From Microcaldota archaeon (GTDB lineage: Archaea; Micrarchaeota; Micrarchaeia; Anstonellales; Bilamarchaeaceae), in contig DYTL01000061.1 in the NCBI GenBank assembly GCA_020726005.1, positions 1-5,159 on the forward strand: DNA of 5,159 nt, written 5' to 3'. Below, one piece after another: positions 1 through 5,159 of the stretch. A program made the translations under genes and the position numbers. The number at the start of each line of letters is the position of its first letter. Position 1 is the first letter of the stretch. The notes under the pieces are model-generated. The model did no database searches. It saw nothing but the letters and a program-made list of their open reading frames with translations, and was not told where the DNA came from.

Positions 1-1
1 A

Positions 2-733
2 ATACCACTAACAAGGCTGCGTTTAACAGGTCCTTCTAAGCAACTCTGGAAGCAAGTATCTACACTTACCGCGTATAACTGTTTTTTCAGGGCAGGTCAA
101 TTACTACAAAATATTGCAGAGAACTTGAAAAAGGATACGTACTATACGATAGGACCTTCATCATGGAAAATGATCTATAAAAAAGCAATTCAAATGTACA
201 AGTATGAATTGAATACAAATAAAAGAAATTATCCTGAATTATACGATCGATTGTCATCCTGTTATTTTGGATTAGGATCCGAAACAGATATAGAAGATGC
301 AAAATTCTATAATAGGCGTGCTGAGCGTTTAAGAAAAACAATAGATGAAAACAAAGATCTTTATTGTGTGCAAGAAATAACAATAAGCAAATTTGAAAGA
401 TATTTATGCGAACTTATATACGATGAAACATATCATCTATCCGATCAGAACTCTGCGGACATTTATTTGTTAAGGTTGGAATTCGAAAAGATACACGTAA
501 AAGGTTATGATCAAATACCCTTTAGCAACTCTATAGATGTAGGCAAGAGAATACTTAACGAAATTGAAAAAATAAAAGAACATATAGATGGTGAAAAAGA
601 ATTTAACACACTTCCAAACAAGGAATGGATACGATGCAGGCTTAATTACTTGAAGTTTAGATTTAATAACACGTTAGGATGTGAGAATCATTTTCTCAAT
701 ATTGATAAGCTAATCCAATTTTTTTCGTCGTAG
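2..733 (+). CDS. Unrecognised helical protein, 5'-truncated by the window edge
   Basis: The frame has no stop from base 2 to the TAG at 731-733, so 243 residues are visible and the true start probably lies to the left. Possible internal starts are TTG at 125 and ATG at 170. Neither has a ribosome binding site, and the 41 codons before the TTG are open and protein-like, so I keep the longer partial frame. The protein is soluble-looking, rich in K, E, Y, N and I, with no signal peptide, membrane segment or catalytic motif that I recognise. Around bases 212-330 a helix-turn-helix pattern (YPELYDRLSSCYFGLG, then a charged helix with DAKFYNRRAERLRK) resembles tetratricopeptide spacing but is too degenerate to call a TPR. 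Charged helices continue to an FFSS C-terminus. It converges on dnaG with a 22-nt gap and is not in an operon with any gene shown. The frame looks genuine; its function is unknown. Confidence 0.75.
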   Translation: MPLTRLRLTGPSKQLWKQVSTLTAYNCFFRAGQLLQNIAENLKKDTYYTIGPSSWKMIYKKAIQMYKYELNTNKRNYPELYDRLSSCYFGLGSETDIEDAKFYNRRAERLRKTIDENKDLYCVQEITISKFERYLCELIYDETYHLSDQNSADIYLLRLEFEKIHVKGYDQIPFSNSIDVGKRILNEIEKIKEHIDGEKEFNTLPNKEWIRCRLNYLKFRFNNTLGCENHFLNIDKLIQFFSS

Positions 734-747
734 GATGAAATATTTTT
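719..747 (+). terminator. T-rich tracts at the 3' end of the first gene
   Basis: A run of seven T (719-725) falls inside the last codons, and five T follow the stop at 743-747. Archaeal RNA polymerase often terminates at oligo-T tracts without a hairpin, so these are plausible terminators in the narrow convergent gap. This is inference from base composition; there is no strong stem. Confidence 0.3.
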
Positions 748-755
748 CCATTTGC

Positions 756-2210
756 TTATTTATTCTTAGTAATTATTTCAAGGGTTTCATGCTTTTTGCT
801 CACGTTTCCGAGTTTCACTCCAACTATAAGTTTCACTCCTTTTTCCATGGCAATATCTACTAATCTTTGGGTAATTATTCCATCAAAAATTATCGTTTCT
901 ACTTCTTCATTTTCGTTTATAGACTTAAGTACGTCTCTTACTGGAACTTCTTTTATGAGCGCGCCTTGCCGCGAATAGAACCTTGCTTTAAGTGTATTAT
1001 TAAGTTCATTAAGTTCAGACATAAGTTCATCTCTTGTTTTTTTCACAATTTCTGGTTTCGGTTCTATTATTTCGGCTATTTTTTCAATATACTCATCAGA
1101 TTTAGGAGCTTCTGTTTTTTTCTGTTCTGGTATATTGTAAGTATCCATTATTTGCTCTATCTGTTCAAGTATTGGTTGCGCAGAAGGCACGGAAAGGGTT
1201 TTTGATTCATGTTTTGGTAGAATCTTTTTTATTTCTTTATTTGTTTGTTCAATACGTTCGAATATTGGTTGTGCTTTTTTTATTTGTTCTTCTACCTGTT
1301 CATTATGTGCAATTATTTGTTGTTCTATTGCATGCATCTTAGGAGTTTGATAAGGTTGCGCAAAAGGTCTAGCTTTGTGGTCTTGGTCTTCAATTTGTTC
1401 ATAAGGAATTTTGCTCCTGAGTACCTTTATTATTTCTTTTCGTGTAAGCTCTTCAACCTCCTTTCCGATAGGCGCGCGTGCAACAAAATCAATTTCAGTT
1501 CCGCCTTGTATAAGCGCGTTTAGAATTATATCCCCGCCTCTATCTCCATCTAAAAATGCGGTAATCTCTTTTCCATGCGAAAGTTCTACTATTGTTTTTG
1601 GAACTTTTGCTCCTCCAATTGCAATTACATTTGCAATATCGTTTTTAATCAGATTTATTACATCTGCTCTTCCTTCAACTATAATTATTTCATTTAGTTT
1701 ATTTATACCAGGACCTGATGTAAGTTTATCTACGCCATATTCCACAACTTCCGTAATTTTGACTTGCTCGCGCACTAAATCACTTATTTCTTTGCTTTCT
1801 GGAATTTCAGTATTAAGCATATTTTTAAGCAATATCTTTGCCCTATCTATTAGTGCCTTTCTCTTTTGGTTTCTTGTATCTTCAATTTTTTGCACTCTCA
1901 TTTTTCCGTCGCACGGACCAACCCTGTCAACCGCTTCTAACGAAGCCGCAATTATTGAAGTTTCCACCATATCTAAACTACTCGGTATTTTGATTATACC
2001 AAATGTTTTTCCATTTCTTGCATTAATATCAACGTCAATTCTTCCTATTCTACCGTTCTTTTGCAAATCTCTTAAATCCAAATCATCGCCGAGAAGTCCT
2101 TCGGTTTGTCCGAATACCGCTCCAACTACATCCGGCTTGTCTACAAGCCCGCTTATCTCAATTTCAGCGTATATAAGATATTTTACAGTATCAATATATG
2201 TTTTTCCCAT
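756..2210 (-). CDS. dnaG: Archaeal DnaG-type primase (TOPRIM domain)
   Basis: A complete 484-residue protein. Residues 1-165 form the conserved archaeal DnaG N-terminal region, including DKPDVVGAVFGQTEGLLGDD (24-43) and the LQKNGRIGRI segment. Residues about 171-250 are the TOPRIM core: VEGRAD carries the first acidic residue (E179), and LDGDRGG carries the metal-binding D221 and D223. Residues about 415-475 match the conserved C-terminal block (IIFDGIITQRLVDIA, then GVKLIVGVKLGNV). In between, residues about 275-400 are a low-complexity E/K/Q/P linker that makes the protein a little longer than typical archaeal homologues. Archaeal DnaG has limited primase activity and is also a known subunit of the RNA exosome, where it supports poly(A)-rich RNA degradation; which role dominates here cannot be seen. 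The start is ATG at 2210, with GAGGTG five bases upstream inside the end of the DUF167 gene, so translation is probably coupled. No catalytic residue is missing. Confidence 0.97.
   Translation of the reverse strand: MGKTYIDTVKYLIYAEIEISGLVDKPDVVGAVFGQTEGLLGDDLDLRDLQKNGRIGRIDVDINARNGKTFGIIKIPSSLDMVETSIIAASLEAVDRVGPCDGKMRVQKIEDTRNQKRKALIDRAKILLKNMLNTEIPESKEISDLVREQVKITEVVEYGVDKLTSGPGINKLNEIIIVEGRADVINLIKNDIANVIAIGGAKVPKTIVELSHGKEITAFLDGDRGGDIILNALIQGGTEIDFVARAPIGKEVEELTRKEIIKVLRSKIPYEQIEDQDHKARPFAQPYQTPKMHAIEQQIIAHNEQVEEQIKKAQPIFERIEQTNKEIKKILPKHESKTLSVPSAQPILEQIEQIMDTYNIPEQKKTEAPKSDEYIEKIAEIIEPKPEIVKKTRDELMSELNELNNTLKARFYSRQGALIKEVPVRDVLKSINENEEVETIIFDGIITQRLVDIAMEKGVKLIVGVKLGNVSKKHETLEIITKNK
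1092..1361 (-). repeat. Degenerate ~30-residue repeats in the DnaG linker
   Basis: DnaG residues 284-373. The tripeptide AQP begins at residues 284, 313 and 344, giving periods of 29 and 31. The second and third copies share AQPI-[FL]-E-x-IEQ; the first keeps AQP and a later IEQ. Each unit is a short charged helix-like segment. The repeat is visible in the protein but not striking at DNA level, which suggests old duplication or convergent low complexity. Its role is unknown; a flexible tether between the TOPRIM core and the C-terminal domain is an inference. Confidence 0.5.
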
Positions 2211-2212
2211 GT

Positions 2213-2479
2213 TTACACCTCTAATTTATTCTGTGCGAGTGCGTGTATCTTTTTAAGCACTTCATCTGCATTTCCAATTATATCAAATATTTTTATGCGA
2301 CTTTTTAGGCCCGTGCTTATCAAAACTTTTTTTCCTAACGCTTTAGAAAACAATTCCATAGCCTTAAGGTTCGCTTTATTATTCCTTGCTTCGGCAGGTA
2401 CATAAATTTTAATGAGCCGATCTTTCAACGAAACCGAAAATTCCTTTGCATTCGGAATTATTCGTACTTTAATCTGCAT
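2213..2479 (-). CDS. DUF167 / YggU-family small conserved protein
   Basis: A complete 88-residue protein with the usual length and signatures of the DUF167 family: an N-terminal strand ending in IIPNAK (7-12), the central NNKAN (33-37), which corresponds to the family's G-K-A-N motif with Asn in place of Gly, and G-LKSRIK (57-63), corresponding to G-x-x-S-R-x-K. The fold in known structures is a small alpha/beta domain; the biochemical role of the family is unknown. The start is ATG at 2479, preceded by GAGGT with a six-base spacer. It is the first gene of a two-gene minus-strand operon with dnaG: its TAA (2213-2215) lies two bases before the dnaG ATG, and its last codons GAG GTG also form the dnaG Shine-Dalgarno sequence. 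The tight linkage suggests shared expression with nucleic-acid metabolism but does not prove shared function. Confidence 0.92.
   Translation of the reverse strand: MQIKVRIIPNAKEFSVSLKDRLIKIYVPAEARNNKANLKAMELFSKALGKKVLISTGLKSRIKIFDIIGNADEVLKKIHALAQNKLEV
2216..2221 (-). promoter_or_regulatory. dnaG ribosome binding site inside the upstream gene
   Basis: On the minus strand GAGGTG encodes the last Glu-Val of the DUF167 protein and sits five bases before the dnaG ATG, with the upstream TAA in the spacer. This fixes the dnaG start and predicts translational coupling. Confidence 0.8.
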
Positions 2480-2485
2480 TTTAAT

Positions 2486-2490
2486 ACCTC
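2486..2490 (-). promoter_or_regulatory. Ribosome binding site of the DUF167 gene
   Basis: Minus-strand GAGGT, six bases before the ATG at 2479. It decides the start codon, and implies that this transcript has a leader, unlike the CBS and glmS genes, which show no such site. Confidence 0.7.
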
Positions 2491-2540
2491 ATGACGACAA
2501 AATATGCTGTGAATCCCACAGACTGAGGTCCGTAGCTGTG
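2486..2540 (-). promoter_or_regulatory. Possible structured leader that can hide the DUF167 ribosome binding site
   Basis: On the minus strand ACCTCA (2529-2524) is exactly complementary to TGAGGT (2491-2486), which contains the Shine-Dalgarno sequence. Between them CTGTG (2521-2517) pairs with CACAG (2511-2507) around a five-base loop. A second CACAGC copy upstream (2540-2535) could pair with the same CTGTG, so two mutually exclusive folds are possible. The stems are short (6 and 5 bp). The pairings are visible in the sequence; regulation is inferred, and no known riboswitch or leader family is recognised. Confidence 0.35.
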
Positions 2541-2560
2541 TGCATCCGTGGAAGTTCAGC

Positions 2561-2570
2561 CATATATAAG
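2561..2570 (-). promoter_or_regulatory. TATA-like box, best fit to the DUF167-dnaG operon promoter
   Basis: The minus-strand sequence CTTATATATG resembles the archaeal TATA consensus. A start about 26 bases downstream would fall near 2539 and give a leader of about 60 nt that contains the DUF167 ribosome binding site. No convincing purine-rich BRE is seen on either side, and the box also reads as ATATATAA on the plus strand, so direction is not certain. Confidence 0.45.
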
Positions 2571-2591
2571 TAGAACAAAATTAGTAGGAAA

Positions 2592-2651
2592 GCTATACAT
2601 TGTTGGCCGATTCTTCATTGCTTAAAGCTCTAATGGTCATCCATGTATAGC
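2592..2651. other. 60-nt imperfect hairpin just after the CBS gene
   Basis: GCTATACAT (2592-2600) and ATGTATAGC (2643-2651) form a perfect 9-bp inverted repeat. Inside, a symmetrical 3x3 internal loop is followed by TGGCC (2604-2608) pairing with GGTCA (2635-2639) with one G-U, then ATT/AAT (2610-2612/2632-2634) with one bulged base, and a 19-base loop. On the minus strand it begins two bases after the last base of the CBS stop codon and is followed by a moderately T-rich stretch, which suits a terminator or a 3'-end stabilising stem. On the plus strand it begins about 26 bases after the TATA-like box, which would also suit a small RNA. It is too short and lacks the conserved bases for a tRNA. 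Confidence 0.5.
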
Positions 2652-2652
2652 G

Positions 2653-3078
2653 TTAACGTTGTGCTATATTTCTTTCTTCAATAAGGTCAATAACAGAGGG
2701 TAACAAACGTGCCAAATCTCCTTCGCTTAGGATTCCTATTAACTCTTTTTGGTTGTTGATAACCGGAAGCCTTTTTATTTTGTTAGTTTTCATTGCATTT
2801 GCCGCATCCTCAAGGCTTGCAGTTGGATTAATAACTCTAAGCGGTTTTGACATCACATCATCAACATTCATCTTTGAAATATCCTTGTCCATTGCAATAG
2901 CATTATGCACAATATCGCGTTCGGTTATTATTCCGATTGCGTTCCTTCCATTTACTATTAGAATGGAACCAACATCATACCTTTTCATCAGTTTCGCTGC
3001 CTCAGACAAAGGACTACCTTTGTTTAACATTATGACCGTTTTTGTCATCACGTCTCCTACTCTTAATTCTGAACTCAT
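2653..3078 (-). CDS. Stand-alone tandem CBS-domain protein
   Basis: A complete 141-residue protein made almost entirely of two CBS domains, at residues about 7-60 (VGDVMTKTVIML, DVGSILIV, GIITERDIV) and about 72-127 (VDDVMSKPLRVI, IKRLPVI, GILSEGDLARLL). A short charged helix forms the C-terminus (DLIEERNIAQR). Such paired domains form a Bateman module that binds adenine nucleotides or related ligands in a cleft and usually acts as a cytoplasmic sensor. No enzyme or transporter domain is attached, so ligand and partner are unknown. The ATG at 3078 is chosen because the first CBS motif follows at once. It has no ribosome binding site, and TTTATAAA lies about 27 bases upstream, so the transcript is probably leaderless. 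It is divergent from glmS and separated by 173 nt from the next minus-strand gene, so it is probably its own transcription unit. Confidence 0.93.
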   Translation of the reverse strand: MSSELRVGDVMTKTVIMLNKGSPLSEAAKLMKRYDVGSILIVNGRNAIGIITERDIVHNAIAMDKDISKMNVDDVMSKPLRVINPTASLEDAANAMKTNKIKRLPVINNQKELIGILSEGDLARLLPSVIDLIEERNIAQR

Positions 3079-3101
3079 AAATTTAATTTTGATAGTAAAA
3101 G

Positions 3102-3109
3102 TTTATAAA
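3102..3109 (-). promoter_or_regulatory. TATA box of the CBS-domain gene
   Basis: TTTATAAA is centred about 27 bases before the ATG at 3078. With no ribosome binding site in the intervening bases, transcription is predicted to start at or beside the start codon. The motif is a perfect palindrome, so direction comes from gene position alone. Confidence 0.6.
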
Positions 3110-3160
3110 TTACATGGTTATCGTCATAATTTAATAGATATAGTAAAAATTAATGTAAAT

Positions 3161-3183
3161 CCAAAAAGGAATACTTTTATTTA
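3161..3183 (+). promoter_or_regulatory. glmS promoter: purine-rich BRE-like tract and TATA-like box
   Basis: CCAAAAAGGA (3161-3170) is followed by TTTTATTTA (3175-3183), centred about 28 bases before the ATG at 3207. The 20 bases before the ATG are T-rich with no ribosome binding site, so glmS is probably read from a leaderless mRNA. Together with the CBS gene TATA box this makes a compact divergent promoter region (3079-3206). Confidence 0.55.
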
Positions 3184-3206
3184 CTTTCAGATTTATTATT
3201 TTTTGT

Positions 3207-4943
3207 ATGTGCGGCATTATTGGATATATTGGCTTTAGAAAAGCGTCAGAAGTAATTTTGCAAGGATTAAAAACTCTTGAATATAGGGGTTATGATTCCG
3301 CAGGTATTGCAATATCCAACGAAAAAGGAATAGAAATAAGAAAAGGTGCTGGAAAAGTCGCAGATGTTTCAAACTCGCTTTTGTTTACGTCGCTTAATGG
3401 AAAAATCGGCATTGGTCATAATAGATGGGCCACTCATGGAAAAGTATGCGATAAGAACGCGCATCCGCATTCTGATTGTTCTGGAAATATCGCGCTTGTG
3501 CATAACGGAGTAATTGAAAATTATTTCGTACTTAAAGAAGAACTTATATCCAAAGGGCATAAATTCAAAAGCGAAACAGATAGCGAAATAATTGTGCACT
3601 TAATAGAAGAAAATTGCAAATCAATGTGGTTGGAAAACGCATTTGTAGAAGCAATTGAAAAACTTCAAGGTTCGTACGCAATAGTTTTGGTTGAAAAAAG
3701 TGGTCAAAAACTCTTCGCAGCAAGAAAAAATAGTCCGCTTATTGTTGGAATAGGAAAGCAAGAGTATTTTTTCGCTTCGGATATTCCTGCAGTCCTTTCA
3801 TACACAAAGAAAATTGTGCCAATAGAAGATGAGTGCATAGTAATCGCATCCCGCTCCGGATTTAAAATTTTTAATTTCACAGGAACAAAAATAAAACCAA
3901 AAATAATAAAAGTAAAATGGAGCTCTAAAGTTGCGGAAAAAGGAGGTTTTCCGCATTTTATGCTGAAAGAAATATATGAACAAAAACTCGCACTTTATAA
4001 TTCTTTATCTACAAATGTTTCTAAAGCAAAAAAAATGATTGTAAATGCAAAAAATATTCATATAATTGCGTGTGGAACATCTTATCATGCAAGTATTATT
4101 TTTTCTATTTTATTGGAAAAACATCTGAAAAAAAATGCAAAGGCATTTATTGCATCAGAATATCGAACAATTGCCAATCCAGATAAAGATGTTCTTGCAA
4201 TTGCGATTTCCCAAAGCGGAGAAACTGCTGATACATTGCAAGCAATAAGATTCGCAAAATCCAATAATGCAAAATTACTCGCACTTACAAATGTGGTCGG
4301 TTCAAGTTTAGCGCGCATTTCCAATGAAATAGTTTATCTTAATGCAGGACCAGAAATGAGCATTGCGGCAACTAAGACTTTTTCATCTCAGCTCGCAATT
4401 ATTTACAAACTAATTTTTGAAAATTTAGAACAAAAAACGATTCCAAAACTTATAGAATCCGCACTTTCTCATGAACAAAAAATCAAATCACTTGCACCTA
4501 AATTGAAAAAAAAGAATGATATTTTTTTCATAGCAAGAGGGCTTTCCTATCCTATAGCAATGGAAGGTGCGCTAAAACTTAAAGAACTTTCCTATTTGCA
4601 TGCAGAAGCTTATCCTGGAGGAGAACTTAAACATGGTCCATTAAGTTTAATTCGGTCCGGCGTGCCTATAATTGTACTTGCACCAGATGACGAATCGCTT
4701 CCTAAAATCTATGGAAACATAAAAGAAGTAAAGGCAAGAGGGGCATTTGTAATCGCGTTTACGAATAGCGCAGAAATAATTAAAGAAGTTGATATTGCTA
4801 TTTCAATAGAAAAAACTCAATCTGAGCTATATCCCTTTTTAATGCTTCCAATTCTTCAATTATTGGCTTATTATGTAAGCGTTTCGCGTGGCATAGATCC
4901 TGATCGTCCAAGAAATTTAGCGAAATCAGTAACTGTAGAATAA
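3207..4943 (+). CDS. glmS: Glutamine:fructose-6-phosphate aminotransferase (isomerizing)
   Basis: A complete 578-residue cytoplasmic enzyme that makes glucosamine-6-phosphate from fructose-6-phosphate and glutamine, the entry step to UDP-GlcNAc and, in archaea, glycan synthesis. Residues 1 to about 220 are the class-II glutaminase domain: MCGIIGYIG gives the N-terminal nucleophile Cys2 after Met removal, with RWATHG (73-78), NAHPH (84-88), HNG (99-101) and SETDSE (122-127, Asp125). The first SIS domain covers about 280-410 with ACGTSYHAS (288-296) and SQSGET (335-340). The second covers about 435-560 with EGALKLKE (453-460), giving E453, K457 and E460, and KHGPLSL with H476. The tail DPDRPRNLAKSVTVE includes the conserved lysine K573. 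Length is slightly below the ~609 residues of the E. coli enzyme and nothing essential is missing. The ATG is fixed by the invariant Met-Cys start. The cysteine start separates it from SIS sugar isomerases and deglycases that lack the glutaminase. Confidence 0.98.
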   Translation: MCGIIGYIGFRKASEVILQGLKTLEYRGYDSAGIAISNEKGIEIRKGAGKVADVSNSLLFTSLNGKIGIGHNRWATHGKVCDKNAHPHSDCSGNIALVHNGVIENYFVLKEELISKGHKFKSETDSEIIVHLIEENCKSMWLENAFVEAIEKLQGSYAIVLVEKSGQKLFAARKNSPLIVGIGKQEYFFASDIPAVLSYTKKIVPIEDECIVIASRSGFKIFNFTGTKIKPKIIKVKWSSKVAEKGGFPHFMLKEIYEQKLALYNSLSTNVSKAKKMIVNAKNIHIIACGTSYHASIIFSILLEKHLKKNAKAFIASEYRTIANPDKDVLAIAISQSGETADTLQAIRFAKSNNAKLLALTNVVGSSLARISNEIVYLNAGPEMSIAATKTFSSQLAIIYKLIFENLEQKTIPKLIESALSHEQKIKSLAPKLKKKNDIFFIARGLSYPIAMEGALKLKELSYLHAEAYPGGELKHGPLSLIRSGVPIIVLAPDDESLPKIYGNIKEVKARGAFVIAFTNSAEIIKEVDIAISIEKTQSELYPFLMLPILQLLAYYVSVSRGIDPDRPRNLAKSVTVE

Positions 4944-4977
4944 AAAAGTAACAGTCTAAAATTTCCCTATCTCGTAC

Positions 4978-5029
4978 ATTTTGTCTTTTAAGACGTGGCT
5001 AAGGTAATAGATATAATTTTGTCCTTTTA
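4978..5029 (+). terminator. Two near-identical T-rich elements after glmS
   Basis: ATTTTGTCTTTTA (4978-4990) and ATTTTGTCCTTTTA (5016-5029) are nearly the same, 38 bases apart, and lie 34 and 72 bases after the glmS stop. Paired T runs broken by GTC resemble archaeal oligo-T terminators, and two in a row would act as primary and backup sites. The first also contains GTCTT-TT-AAGAC, too tight a loop for a strong hairpin. Termination is inferred. Confidence 0.45.
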
Positions 5030-5159
5030 GCTTCGCAGAAGTGCATAAAGATAATTATTTGTTGGTTTAACTTCTGAAAATTCAAGAAAAGTAAAATTCT
5101 TTTTCGTGAATCATATGCTGATCGCAAAAAATACTCAAAAAATTTATTTCAAATTAGTT

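Noticed and set aside
1411..2256. A 281-codon open frame on the plus strand opposite dnaG
   Set aside because: It lies wholly antisense to a confidently identified gene. Its translation is rich in S, F, I and P with no domain, as expected from the complement of an AT-rich coding frame.
2490..2560. Box C/D sRNA on the plus strand (ATGACGA followed by CTGA)
   Set aside because: The C box has a mismatch, and no second C'/D pair is found at suitable spacing. The same bases are better explained as the DUF167 ribosome binding site and leader on the other strand.
2593..2640. A 15-codon minus-strand frame (MTIRALSNEESANNV) inside the hairpin after the CBS gene
   Set aside because: It has no ribosome binding site, is very short, and overlaps the inverted repeat that better explains the region. 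It is kept in mind only as a possible micro-ORF.
2592..2651. tRNA or box C/D sRNA reading of the hairpin
   Set aside because: The outer stem imitates an acceptor stem, but the element is only 60 nt with no T-loop or anticodon arm. For box C/D there is an ATGAAGA that resembles a C' box on the minus strand, but no CTGA box where needed.
2753..3238. A plus-strand open frame of 161 codons across the CBS gene and into the start of glmS
   Set aside because: It is antisense to the two-CBS-domain gene, runs through the promoter region and into glmS in another frame, and gives no recognisable protein.
4027..4515. Runs of eight A in glmS that might cause frameshifts or signal sequencing errors
   Set aside because: They encode lysine-rich surface segments, and the glmS frame is intact with all expected motifs on both sides of each run.
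4956..5039. Minus-strand coding-like trace ending GQNYIYYLSHVLKDKMYEIGKF before a TAG
   Set aside because: The frame is cut by several stops just upstream (a TAA immediately before the run, and others further up), no family is recognised, and part of the apparent pattern comes from the duplicated T-rich motif. A decayed gene is possible but not supported.

Overview
The window is AT-rich and looks archaeal. The main evidence is an archaeal-type DnaG: a conserved N-terminal domain, a TOPRIM core with E179 and D221/D223, and a conserved C-terminal block, with no bacterial zinc-finger or helicase-binding domain. It is supported by TATA-like boxes about 27 nt upstream of two start codons that have no ribosome binding site, which is the arrangement of leaderless archaeal transcripts. 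A small-genome or DPANN/euryarchaeal lineage is plausible, but the sequence alone does not settle the taxon.

Layout. Positions 2-733 (+) hold the 3' part of an unrecognised, mostly helical protein whose reading frame is already open at the left edge. It converges on a minus-strand pair: a DUF167 (YggU-like) gene (2213-2479) followed after 2 nt by dnaG (756-2210). The dnaG Shine-Dalgarno sequence lies inside the last codons of the DUF167 gene. A 173-nt gap (2480-2652) follows, holding a TATA-like box, a leader that can fold over the DUF167 ribosome binding site, and a 60-nt imperfect hairpin. Beyond it is a minus-strand protein with two CBS domains (2653-3078). A 128-nt divergent promoter region separates it from glmS (3207-4943, +), a complete glutamine:fructose-6-phosphate aminotransferase. 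The last 216 nt hold two near-identical T-rich motifs that look like archaeal terminators, and no convincing gene.

The genes are housekeeping: RNA/DNA metabolism (DnaG), amino-sugar synthesis (GlmS), adenine-nucleotide sensing (CBS protein, ligand unknown) and an uncharacterised conserved small protein (DUF167). I see no mobile element, CRISPR array, tRNA or rRNA, and no clear new multi-gene system. The non-routine signals are in the 2480-2652 gap, the repeat-bearing linker in DnaG, and the unidentified left-edge gene.
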